Shown: in pieces, positions 1 to 7,059 of the stretch
Layout: every line of letters begins with the position of its first letter
Position numbering within the stretch: position 1 is the stretch's first letter
From: Pyrinomonadaceae bacterium
Lineage (GTDB): Bacteria; Acidobacteriota; Blastocatellia; Pyrinomonadales; Pyrinomonadaceae
DNA: 13,215 bases
NCBI GenBank assembly: GCA_013812565.1
Contig: JACCTF010001078.1
Coordinates: 1-13,215, forward strand
Direction: 5' to 3'
Program-made: the position numbers and the translations under genes
Notes under the pieces: model-generated
What the model was told of the DNA's origin: nothing
Databases searched by the model: none
Seen by the model: the letters and a program-made list of their open reading frames with translations, nothing else

Positions 1-184
1 CGTGCTCAATGGCAACAATTCGTGGTTCCACAATCTGCCCGGGTGCAGACTCCTTAACGGGCTCGAAGCACCAGTGAGTAACCGACCTCTGTGCCAGCGC
101 CGATATGATAGCAGCTCCGTTGGTGCCTCGACAGCCACGAAGCTGACCCACATTTTCATTATTCGTGGTGACCCGCAGGGTCAT
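1..184 (-). CDS. Partial CDS, 5' end of an unrecognised protein (runs off left edge)
   Basis: On the minus strand an ATG at 184-182 opens a frame with no stop up to the window edge, giving 61 complete codons. An AAGGAG Shine-Dalgarno sequence sits 6 nt upstream of the ATG, which is the main reason to believe the gene. The peptide begins MTLRVTTNNENVGQLRG and continues as a mixed polar sequence with no signal peptide, no membrane segment and no domain I recognise. A motif near the edge reads PGQIVEPRIVAIEH. Codon choice resembles the neighbouring genes. It lies 110 bp downstream of the protease stop on the same strand and I see no clear terminator between them, so read-through is possible. Function is unknown. 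A plus-strand frame over the same bases (2-190) lacks a ribosome site and is probably its shadow. Confidence 0.5.
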   Translation of the reverse strand, partial: MTLRVTTNNENVGQLRGCRGTNGAAIISALAQRSVTHWCFEPVKESAPGQIVEPRIVAIEH

Positions 185-294
185 GAGTGACTCCTTAGGA
201 AGGGGCTCTGCTTTCGTCAGGACCGGTCGCTCAAATTAACTATGATTTTTCGACGACAGGTCACATGCACACGTTGAGGTACTACCGTCGCTAC

Positions 295-2058
295 TCATTC
301 ACCGCTAATCATCAAAGATAGAGCTTGCAAAAAGGCGTCTGTGGCAAGCACGCCGTCTGTGGCAAGCACGCCATCGGTGGCAAGCACGCCGTCAGTCGCA
401 AGCACCCCATCAGTCGCAAGGACGCCATCGGTCGCGAGCACACCCATGTTGTAGAGCTTTTGATACTTGGTGATAAGTTCAGAGCCGAAGGCATACCGGC
501 GACCGAGGATGATGCGCTCGGCCCAAGCGAACGGCTGTTCGGCAATCGTAGTCTGCGCCACCGGAACTGTCTCCATCACGAGCAGCGGTGCGCCGAGCGG
601 CGTGGAGGATTCGAGATCTCTGCGCACTAGGCTGGCGAGGCGCATTGCGCCCTCAATGTTCAATTGCCCTGCCCCTTGATCGAGCATGTTATAGCCTGCA
701 AGGGGCTGCGCCGTGTAGAGCAGCAGCGCCTTAACTAAATTAGGCGTGAGCTGTGGGTTGGCTTGTAACATCAGCGCCACTGCACCCGCGACCACGGGCG
801 TTGCCATCGACGTGCCGCTCAAGTACATCATCTTGCGGTGATCGTTCTGACTTGTACCAGCGTCAAGCTCCGGATGATTCGTGACTAGGAAGTTGTTCTT
901 CGCTTGGGCAGAGATCAGTTTGTTGCCGGGAGCAACAAGGTCAGGTTTGGCAAGGTTGTCGTAGTGGCGTGTGCCGCTTTCGTCTGTCAAGTAGCTTCTG
1001 GTCGGGCCGCGTGAACTGTAGGTCGTCACCACGTCGTCGTTGCGCGTGTCGGTGCCGAAGGTGTTCGACGCGCCGACGGTAATCGCCGAAGGCTCGTTGC
1101 CCGGCGCGTGGATCAAGCCATAGATTTTCTGTCCGTCACTGTTCTTGCCGTTGTTGCCCGCGGCGGCGGCGACGACGACACCAGCGTCAACGAGGCGACG
1201 CACAGCCTTGCACAGCGGATCGTTCTTGTAGGAATCAATTGCCGAGGTGCCGAGGCTGATGTTGACGACGCGGATGTTATATGTGCGGTGGTTCGTGAGC
1301 ACCCAGTCCAGCGCGCTCAACAAGCCGGAGACGCTGCCCGTCCCCTGCGAGTTGATGACCCGCAGATTGATCAAATTGGCGTTCGGCGCGACGCCCGTGT
1401 AAGCGCCGTCGGCGAGGCGGTTACTGCCCGCGGCGAGCGCAGCGACGTGCGTGCCGTGCCCATACGGGTCGCCGGTTTTTAGATCTTCGCCAGTGAAGTC
1501 TTCGTTCGCGACCACACGGCTAGTTCCCTTCTTTCCAGAGAACGATTGGTGGGCGGCGTACAGACCGGAATCAAAAACGACGATCCCTATCCCGGTGCCG
1601 TCGAACTCACCCGCGCCGGTTACAAGCCGCGCGGCTTGTGCGCCCGTCGTGATCTCGACGTGGCCGAGCGAATGAATCTCTCGATCTGAAGAGACATACG
1701 AAACCTCGTTGTAAGCAGCCACGCTCTCAAGGGCGCTGGTCGGCAATTCAACCACATAGGAGTTGAGGTTGCGAAGGTGAGCTTTCACGCGCACGCCATT
1801 GCTTCGGAGCAGAGTGTTAAGCGAATCGCTTGCCGCACCCTTAATTTGGATAACAACTTGGGCGCTCCGGCGCTCGCCTAAACGCGTGTTCTCCAGCGCC
1901 CGCTCGCGCAAATCTGAAGATACTTTAGCGGCGCGTCTTGAACCGCGGACGGATTGTGCCTTAGCGGTGTCGTTTGTCATGACGCCCGCAACCAGAGAGA
2001 ACATCAGCGAGAGGGACGTGAACCATGTCACTGCTATTGAACGTTTAATGTTTTTCAT
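295..2058 (-). CDS. Secreted S8 family (subtilisin-like) serine protease with C-terminal GVLATD repeats
   Basis: The product is an exported endopeptidase of 587 residues. The ATG at 2058 is chosen because GAGGAG precedes it by 6 nt and the protein then starts with a signal peptide (basic MKNIKR, hydrophobic stretch, AKA-QS cleavage near residue 34). A TTG 20 codons upstream only adds a charged extension. Residues about 65-130 resemble an inhibitor I9-type propeptide. The catalytic domain has all three triad motifs: Asp163 in VVFDSG, His201 in GHGTHVA and Ser417 in SGTSMATP, with oxyanion Asn302 in AAGNNG. The domain ends near residue 475, followed by about 60 residues of linker, six GVLATD hexapeptides (residues 539-574) and a short tail AFLQALSLMISGE. 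No known sorting domain is visible. It should act outside the cytoplasm, with general proteolysis the likeliest role; the substrate cannot be read from sequence. The gene stands alone, with long non-coding DNA upstream. Confidence 0.95.
   Translation of the reverse strand: MKNIKRSIAVTWFTSLSLMFSLVAGVMTNDTAKAQSVRGSRRAAKVSSDLRERALENTRLGERRSAQVVIQIKGAASDSLNTLLRSNGVRVKAHLRNLNSYVVELPTSALESVAAYNEVSYVSSDREIHSLGHVEITTGAQAARLVTGAGEFDGTGIGIVVFDSGLYAAHQSFSGKKGTSRVVANEDFTGEDLKTGDPYGHGTHVAALAAGSNRLADGAYTGVAPNANLINLRVINSQGTGSVSGLLSALDWVLTNHRTYNIRVVNISLGTSAIDSYKNDPLCKAVRRLVDAGVVVAAAAGNNGKNSDGQKIYGLIHAPGNEPSAITVGASNTFGTDTRNDDVVTTYSSRGPTRSYLTDESGTRHYDNLAKPDLVAPGNKLISAQAKNNFLVTNHPELDAGTSQNDHRKMMYLSGTSMATPVVAGAVALMLQANPQLTPNLVKALLLYTAQPLAGYNMLDQGAGQLNIEGAMRLASLVRRDLESSTPLGAPLLVMETVPVAQTTIAEQPFAWAERIILGRRYAFGSELITKYQKLYNMGVLATDGVLATDGVLATDGVLATDGVLATDGVLATDAFLQALSLMISGE
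337..444 (-). repeat. Six in-frame 18-bp tandem repeats encoding GVLATD
   Basis: Six adjacent 18-bp units (337-354, 355-372, 373-390, 391-408, 409-426, 427-444) each encode GVLATD on the minus strand. The two units nearest the gene's 3' end (337-372) are identical, while the others differ mainly at third codon positions. This suggests expansion by slippage or unequal recombination, with the most recent duplication at the 3' end, and purifying selection on the peptide. Copy number may vary between strains. Confidence 0.95.
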
Positions 2059-2129
2059 TTTGTACTCCTCAGAATTTTTTTTGCAGCGCCGTGTTGGAAC
2101 AGAAAAGGCGTGCTTCAAGGCGACCGGTT

Positions 2130-2158
2130 CCTCTATTCAAGTAACGAGCCGCCGTCAA
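2130..2158 (-). promoter_or_regulatory. Possible sigma70-type promoter of the protease gene
   Basis: On the minus strand TTGACG (2158-2153) is followed after 17 nt by TAGAGG (2135-2130). The -35 box is good (5 of 6) and the -10 box is poor (3 of 6). The resulting leader before the ATG at 2058 would be about 65 nt and ends in GAGGAG. Its position just downstream of an operator-like palindrome supports it, but promoter consensus in this phylum is not firm and the call is tentative. Confidence 0.3.
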
Positions 2159-2161
2159 ACT

Positions 2162-2196
2162 TTGCATCAAGATGCAACTGTCGGGAGTGATGCATC
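2162..2196. promoter_or_regulatory. Operator-like palindrome TTGCATC-AA-GATGCAA plus a GATGCATC copy
   Basis: Bases 2162-2177 form a perfect inverted repeat, TTGCATC, AA, GATGCAA. A second palindromic copy of the core, GATGCATC, follows at 2189-2196, so the GATGCA word recurs with its centres about 23 bp apart. The cluster lies about 105-140 bp upstream of the protease start and immediately upstream of its candidate -35 box. Spacing of roughly two helical turns fits a dimeric transcription factor binding two sites. No regulator gene is present in the window to pair with it. Confidence 0.4.
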
Positions 2197-2224
2197 CGCC
2201 GTGTTCGTATGGATCAGAGAATGG

Positions 2225-2322
2225 AAGCGTTCAGAGTACGACGTTCGCAGTACGGGGTTATCGAACATGACCCTGCTTTAGTTCAGGAACTTCGTACTTC
2301 GCACACAGAACTTTGAACACTT
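2225..2322. repeat. Imperfect inverted repeat, 30-bp arms in intergenic DNA
   Basis: The reverse complement of 2225-2254 matches 2293-2322 without gaps at 22 of 30 positions; shared words include CGTACT and TGAAC. The 38-bp spacer carries no gene. This could be a decayed miniature element or an old foldback. Identity is too low for a confident class call, and there is no flanking target duplication that I can see. Confidence 0.35.
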
Positions 2323-3100
2323 ACCAGAGAATGTGTTCATTAACTGAAGCCGAGCTACCACACCCAAGTGGTACTCAAGCCTTGTCTTGTGTGATACCCA
2401 AAACATTGTATTTTTCTCACCAGGCAGGTTCAGGCCGAACAACTAGATAGCAAATCGCCATGTTTGCACACTGCCGGAAAAGTCAGATGTACGGCTTCTG
2501 CCCGATGGGATGGAACTGTGCTGGGGAGGTAGTCACCCTTGCTTCTATGATCAAGAGAAAGTCCCCCTGATTCAAAATTGCATGAGTTGAGTGACGTTGC
2601 TTGTTGGTTGTGTGAGGCGGACGTTGGTTTACAGTTTTAAGGCCACAGAAGTCGACAGGTAGCACAGAGAAGAAGCATTCAAGCTCTCTGTATCTGTTGC
2701 GCATTCTGTGTCAAATGAAAGTTCCGCACCACTCACTTTTATTTCTTGTACAACCAAGTATTAAGTTATTTAAGCGTAATATCTACTCGATCTGTTACTA
2801 TTTTACCAATACAGTGCCGCACTAGAAGTTATCCTGAGAAGCAGGTATGTGCTTGTGGGAGAGCCACTTAACCATTCTGCAAGAAAACTTTGGTGCCACT
2901 CTGTCATGGTAAATTACTGTGTCAAAGCAAGAACTGTGCAGAAAGGTCGCGCGGCGATACGCTTGTCGATTGAGGGTATCTAGAGAGCTTTGCAAGCAGG
3001 TTACAGAATTCAAGACAAAGATTTGAAGAATAACCGTTTGAAGTACCGATTCTGGTCAAGATCTTCCCGCTTATCACAACCCGCCTGATCGCTCGCTTTA
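2323..3100. other. Gene-free intergenic stretch between glucosidase and protease genes
   Basis: This is most of the roughly 1.0-kb gap between the glucosidase stop (3101) and the protease start (2058). It is visibly more AT-rich than the flanking genes. Open frames here (for example minus-strand 2704-2483 and 3013-2822) lack ribosome sites, have no recognisable domain and read like random translation. I find no clear intrinsic terminator for the glucosidase gene, no tRNA and no recognised riboswitch. Decayed coding DNA or an unrecognised small RNA cannot be excluded by eye. Confidence 0.6.
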
Positions 3101-5773
3101 TCACTGTCTGCGACAGAGGTCTTCAAGCAAGCGCGCGACAAGGGCGGTCCATCCGGTCTGGTGGCTCGCCCCGACGCCGCGCCCCGTATCGCCGTCAAAA
3201 TACTCATAGAAGCAGACCAGATTCTGCCAGTTCGGGTCCTCAGCAAAGCGTCGATCACGCCCCTGCCAAGGGCTGCGTCTAGTTTCGTCTGGAAGAAAGA
3301 TACGGGCCAAGCGACGGCTGATTTCCTGGGCCACCTCGCCCAAGTTCATCATGCGCCCCGAGCCAGTCGGACATTCGACGCGGAAACTGTCGCCGTAAAA
3401 GTGGTGGTAACGTTCGAGAGCTTCAACCAGCAGGTAGTTTACCGGGAGCCACACCGGGCCACGCCAGTTCGAGTTTCCGCCGAAGAGGGTGGTGTTCGAT
3501 TCACCCGGAACATACTCGACGCGGTGCTCCTGGCCCCCAACTTCGAAGACGTAAGGGTTGTCTTTGTAAACGCGCGAGAGCGAGCGAATGCCGTGGTCGG
3601 AGAGAAACTCGTTTTCGTCCAGGAGGTAGCGAAGCACACGCTTCAGCCGCCCCTCGGAAGGGATTGCGAGGAGGCGATGCCGGTGCGAGTTTTCACCTTT
3701 CGTCTCCATCAATGAGATGTACCCGGCGAGGTCTCGGCGGTTCTCCAGAAACCAGCGCATCCGTTTTGCAAATCCCGGCAGACGGCTGATCACGTCTTCC
3801 TCCAAAACCTCAACCGCGAACAACGGAATGATCCCGACCATCGACCGGATGCGTAAATGAGTTGCCCGTCCGTGTGACGTAATCTGATCACAGTAAAAGC
3901 CGTCTTCTTCATTCCACAGACCGGTCCCGCCGAGCGTGTTGATCGCATCGACAATCGCGATGAAGTGCTCAAAGAACTTTGAAGCGACATCCTCGTAAAC
4001 CGGATCTTCATGGGCCAGCTCGATGGCGATTGCCAGCATCGTCACGCAGTAGAAGGCCATCCATGCGGTTCCGTCGGCTTGGTCAAGGTAAGTGCCGCTC
4101 GGCAGCGGTTGCGAGCGGTCGAAGACACCGATGTTATCCAAGCCGAGGAAGCCGCCAGCAAATATGTGATTGCCTTCAACATCCTTACGATTCACCCACC
4201 AGGTGAAATTGATCAACAGCTTCTGAAAGACGCGTTCGAGAAAAGCTCGGTCGCGTCCTCCACGCGCCCCGGTCATTTTATAAACGCGCCACGCGGCCCA
4301 GGCATGCACCGGCGGGTTGACATCCCCGAAGGCGAACTCGTATGCGGGCATCTGCCCGTTCGGATGCATGTACCACTCGCGCAGAAACAGAACGAGTTGA
4401 TCCATAGTGAACCGTGGATCAAGCGCCGCAAACGGGATCATGTGAAAAGCCAAATCCCAAGCGGCGTACCACGGGTACTCCCATTTGTCAGGCACCGAGA
4501 CAACGTCGCGGTTAAACAGATGTGTCCAGTCGTTGTTCCGGCCATAGCGATTGGCTGGTGGCGGCGGCTGCGTCGGATCACCTTCGAGCCAGTCATCGAC
4601 CGCATAGTGATAAAACTGCTTTGACGAAAGAAGACCGGCATAAGCGCTGCGCATCACGCGGCGTACTTCTGCCGTCGCCCCGGCTGGAATCAAAGCATCG
4701 TAAAACTCGTCTGCTTCACCCATGCGCTGCTCAAAAATACGGTCGAAGCTTTGACCAAAGGATCGCTCCAGAGCATCTTCAGCGAAGAGGCGCAGACGCA
4801 CGGTTGCAGTACCTTGTGCAGCAACATTTAGTTTGTAGTAAGCGGCGGTCTTTGTCCCCGTCTTCTCCGGGTTTGTGGCGTCAACTCGGCCGCCTATAAC
4901 GCGCTCGTGAAAAGCGTCCTTCACATATGGATTGCCGTTCTGTGCGCCAAAGAGCCGGCGGACGTTCGTTTCATTTTCGGTGAACAGAAATTCCGGCCCG
5001 CCTCCTTCTTCGAACGTCTCAGCCTGGAAACGGAAGCGATTAAGCGTAGTGTGTTCGGCGGCAACCGTATGATCGTCGATAAGCTTGATCTGCGGCTTCG
5101 GCCAGTATCCTTCCCCCGTCCGCCCCCACACCCAAGTATTGCGAAACCACAAGGTCGGCAGCAGGTGAAGCGTCGCCGCCTCAGCACCGCGATTCGCTAT
5201 CGTGACCCGAATGAGGATGTCGTTCGGCGAGTTCTTTGCGTACTCGACGAAGATGTCGAAGTAGCGATTGTCGTCAAAGATGCCGGTATCAGTGAGTTCA
5301 TACTCCGGATCATTGTTACTCCGGCGAGCGTTCTCCTCAACCAGTCGCCCGTACGGAAACTCGGCCTGCGGGTACTTGTAGAGCATCTTCATGTAAGAAT
5401 GAGTTGGCGTGGAATCTAAGTAGAAGTAGCACTCTTTAACGTCCTCGCCGTGGTTCCCTTCCGGGTTGGTGAGACCGAAGAGACGCTCCTTTAAGATCGG
5501 GTCGCGGCCATTCCATAGAGCGAGCGCAAAACAGAGGCGACACTCCCTGTCAGTGATCCCGAGCAGCCCGTCTTCCCCCCATCTATAAGCGCGGCTTCTT
5601 GCCATGTCGTGCGGGAAGTATGTCCAGCACGAACCGTCTGGTGAATAATCCTCACGAACTGTTCCCCACTGCCGCTCTGCAAGGTACGGCCCCCACCGCT
5701 TCCAGTTCCGCTCGCGTCGCTCGTCTTCCGCTAACCGAAGTGCTTCGGCGTTAGAGTGTTTGATTTGTACCAC
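3101..5773 (-). CDS. Cytoplasmic glucosidase, GH63 / MGH1-like (alpha/alpha)6 glycoside hydrolase
   Basis: The protein has 890 residues from the GTG at 5773, chosen because GAGGAA lies about 7 nt upstream and the protein then begins close to the conserved NWKRWGPYLAERQWGTVRED block. A TTG at 5857 would add 28 unrelated residues and overlap the upstream gene. No signal peptide or membrane segment is seen, so it should be cytoplasmic. The N-terminal half (to about 350) resembles the beta-sandwich part of the family. The second half holds catalytic-barrel motifs: WYAAWDLAFH (Asp440), ADGTAWM, SNWRGPVWLPVN, and FYEYFDGDTG near the end. By analogy with GH63, Glu857 in that last motif is the likely base. 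The family inverts alpha-glucosidic bonds in oligosaccharides or compatible solutes such as glucosyl- or mannosylglycerate; the substrate is not determined here. It follows the glucose dehydrogenase gene after 58 bp, consistent with its released glucose being oxidised next. Confidence 0.9.
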   Translation of the reverse strand: MVQIKHSNAEALRLAEDERRERNWKRWGPYLAERQWGTVREDYSPDGSCWTYFPHDMARSRAYRWGEDGLLGITDRECRLCFALALWNGRDPILKERLFGLTNPEGNHGEDVKECYFYLDSTPTHSYMKMLYKYPQAEFPYGRLVEENARRSNNDPEYELTDTGIFDDNRYFDIFVEYAKNSPNDILIRVTIANRGAEAATLHLLPTLWFRNTWVWGRTGEGYWPKPQIKLIDDHTVAAEHTTLNRFRFQAETFEEGGGPEFLFTENETNVRRLFGAQNGNPYVKDAFHERVIGGRVDATNPEKTGTKTAAYYKLNVAAQGTATVRLRLFAEDALERSFGQSFDRIFEQRMGEADEFYDALIPAGATAEVRRVMRSAYAGLLSSKQFYHYAVDDWLEGDPTQPPPPANRYGRNNDWTHLFNRDVVSVPDKWEYPWYAAWDLAFHMIPFAALDPRFTMDQLVLFLREWYMHPNGQMPAYEFAFGDVNPPVHAWAAWRVYKMTGARGGRDRAFLERVFQKLLINFTWWVNRKDVEGNHIFAGGFLGLDNIGVFDRSQPLPSGTYLDQADGTAWMAFYCVTMLAIAIELAHEDPVYEDVASKFFEHFIAIVDAINTLGGTGLWNEEDGFYCDQITSHGRATHLRIRSMVGIIPLFAVEVLEEDVISRLPGFAKRMRWFLENRRDLAGYISLMETKGENSHRHRLLAIPSEGRLKRVLRYLLDENEFLSDHGIRSLSRVYKDNPYVFEVGGQEHRVEYVPGESNTTLFGGNSNWRGPVWLPVNYLLVEALERYHHFYGDSFRVECPTGSGRMMNLGEVAQEISRRLARIFLPDETRRSPWQGRDRRFAEDPNWQNLVCFYEYFDGDTGRGVGASHQTGWTALVARLLEDLCRRQ

Positions 5774-5831
5774 TAAGCTTCCTCGGCTTTCAGCATGCAA
5801 TTCAAAATGGACGATTGTGGACCCGCTTGCC

Positions 5832-6971
5832 TCACACGCTTGCCCCGTCGAGCGCAATTACGTTTTTGATTCCGCCGACCTTGCCGAGCAGCAGATCGAG
5901 ATGAGCCTCAACCGGATAGCGACCGGTAACAAGCGATTGCACCGCATCCGGCCAGCGCGTCATAAAGCTTCCGAGGTCGCGCGTCGCGGCTTCGAAGGCT
6001 TCGCGTCCGGCGTTCACCGTTCCGAACACAACCTGATTATTGATAACGAGACTGCGCATAATGAAGTCCGTATCAACCTCAATCGGAGCCTTGCGACCGG
6101 GGACGCCGGTGAAGACAAACACACTGTTCGGGCCGATCACCTTCAACATATCAAAGGCGAGCCGCGAAGCGCCGACCGCTTCATACACCAGATCGATGCT
6201 TCCGACCTGTGCGGCGAGTTGTTCGACCGAAGCAGCTTCCGACGAAACATATTTTGCGCCGAACGATTCAACGAGATTTGCTTTCTGGCTCGGCTTTGGC
6301 TCGCGTGAGTAGACGTATGTTTCAAAACCGGCGGCGACAAGCAGCATTGCGCCGAGAATCCCGACCGGGCCAGCTCCGAGAACCACGGCTTGATGACAAT
6401 AGCCAGCCCCTTCACTCGAAGCGGCTGAACCTTGAATAACCGGGCAGGCCCACGGCAATCGCTGCTGCACCTGCCAAACTTGGGCCAGCGCTTTCTCAGC
6501 GATGGTCAAGGGTTCAATCAACACTGCGACCGGGCGAAGTTCACGCGGCACGACGTTCATATATCTTTCGTCATCAACGATGAACTCGGTCATGAAGCCG
6601 TGCGCTTCCTTGATGCCGCGCTCAGTAAAGTCGCCGGTGAAACAAAAGTCTTGGCGATTAGCCTGGCAAGCGCGGCAGTGGACGTGCGGGCATGGACGAC
6701 GAACCATCGGCACAACCAAGTCGCCTTGTTTGATGTGATTCACACCCGGCCCAACTTCCACCGCTTCACCGAGCGATTCATGCCCGATGACAAGGTAATC
6801 GAAACCTTCGGGCGGCGTGCCGTAATCGAAGTTGGCAATCTCTTTATCCGTGCCGCAGATGCCGACTTCGAGCATCCGAAGTTTGACCTCGGTCGGCGAC
6901 ACGATCTTCGGCTCCTTGTGCTCAATGAGCTTGATCTCTCGCTTTTCAGGAAACACTGCCACAGCTTTCAT
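5832..6971 (-). CDS. Zinc-dependent glucose 1-dehydrogenase, MDR superfamily
   Basis: This 379-residue protein belongs to the medium-chain dehydrogenase/reductase family, closest in layout to archaeal-type glucose dehydrogenase, which oxidises D-glucose to gluconolactone with NAD(P)+. Catalytic-zinc ligand candidates are Cys39 (GICGTDKE), His64-Glu65 (GHES) and Glu153 (LIEPLTIAEK). A structural-zinc loop has Cys94, Cys99, Cys102 and Cys110 in PCPHVHCRACQANRQDFC. The Rossmann motif is G199-A-G-P-V-G204. The end of the second beta strand reads YSREPKP with no acidic residue in the usual place, so NADP+ use is plausible. The C-terminal part matches the glucose dehydrogenase C-terminal domain. 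The ATG at 6971 has AAGGA about 9 nt upstream. It lies 88 bp after the ligase stop and 58 bp before the glucosidase start. A relative acting on another aldose is possible. Confidence 0.9.
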   Translation of the reverse strand: MKAVAVFPEKREIKLIEHKEPKIVSPTEVKLRMLEVGICGTDKEIANFDYGTPPEGFDYLVIGHESLGEAVEVGPGVNHIKQGDLVVPMVRRPCPHVHCRACQANRQDFCFTGDFTERGIKEAHGFMTEFIVDDERYMNVVPRELRPVAVLIEPLTIAEKALAQVWQVQQRLPWACPVIQGSAASSEGAGYCHQAVVLGAGPVGILGAMLLVAAGFETYVYSREPKPSQKANLVESFGAKYVSSEAASVEQLAAQVGSIDLVYEAVGASRLAFDMLKVIGPNSVFVFTGVPGRKAPIEVDTDFIMRSLVINNQVVFGTVNAGREAFEAATRDLGSFMTRWPDAVQSLVTGRYPVEAHLDLLLGKVGGIKNVIALDGASV

Positions 6972-7026
6972 TGTTTTTGTTCCTTATCAATAGCAACCAT
7001 TTCAACTTGCAAGTGCGATGTTCTAC

Positions 7027-7054
7027 CGAGTGTGCATTATATTATGCATACTCG
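7027..7054 (-). promoter_or_regulatory. 28-bp palindrome with embedded TATAAT, candidate operator/promoter of the dehydrogenase
   Basis: Arms CGAGTGTGCAT and ATGCATACTCG flank TATATT. The arms match except at one position, which is a G-U pair in plus-strand RNA. The minus strand carries a perfect TATAAT at 7041-7036 in the middle. The site starts 5 bp after the ligase stop and lies about 56-83 bp upstream of the dehydrogenase ATG. I see no good -35 box at 16-18 bp. An operator overlapping a -10 box would give the dehydrogenase and glucosidase their own control. As a terminator it lacks a T-run on either strand. Confidence 0.45.
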
Positions 7055-7059
7055 AAACT

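Noticed and set aside
337..444. The 18-bp repeats as a CRISPR array
   Set aside because: Units are directly adjacent with no spacers and stay in frame within the protease gene.
1108..1482. Plus-strand 124-codon frame
   Set aside because: Antisense to the protease catalytic domain; its rich Asp/Val/Ala/Arg composition is a typical reverse-strand shadow of a GC-rich gene.
2059..2118. Longer protease start at TTG 2118
   Set aside because: It would place 20 charged residues before a classical signal peptide; the ATG at 2058 has an excellent GAGGAG site.
2483..2704. Minus-strand 73-codon ATG frame in the intergenic region
   Set aside because: No ribosome site before the ATG, no domain, composition like random translation, and surrounded by non-coding DNA of the same character.
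4010..4624. Plus-strand 204-codon frame
   Set aside because: It lies wholly antisense to the well-supported glucosidase gene, whose motifs span this stretch; it has no recognisable domain.
5774..5857. Longer glucosidase start at TTG 5857
   Set aside because: It would overlap the dehydrogenase stop and add 28 residues with no family match; the GTG at 5773 has GAGGAA at good spacing and fits the family N terminus.
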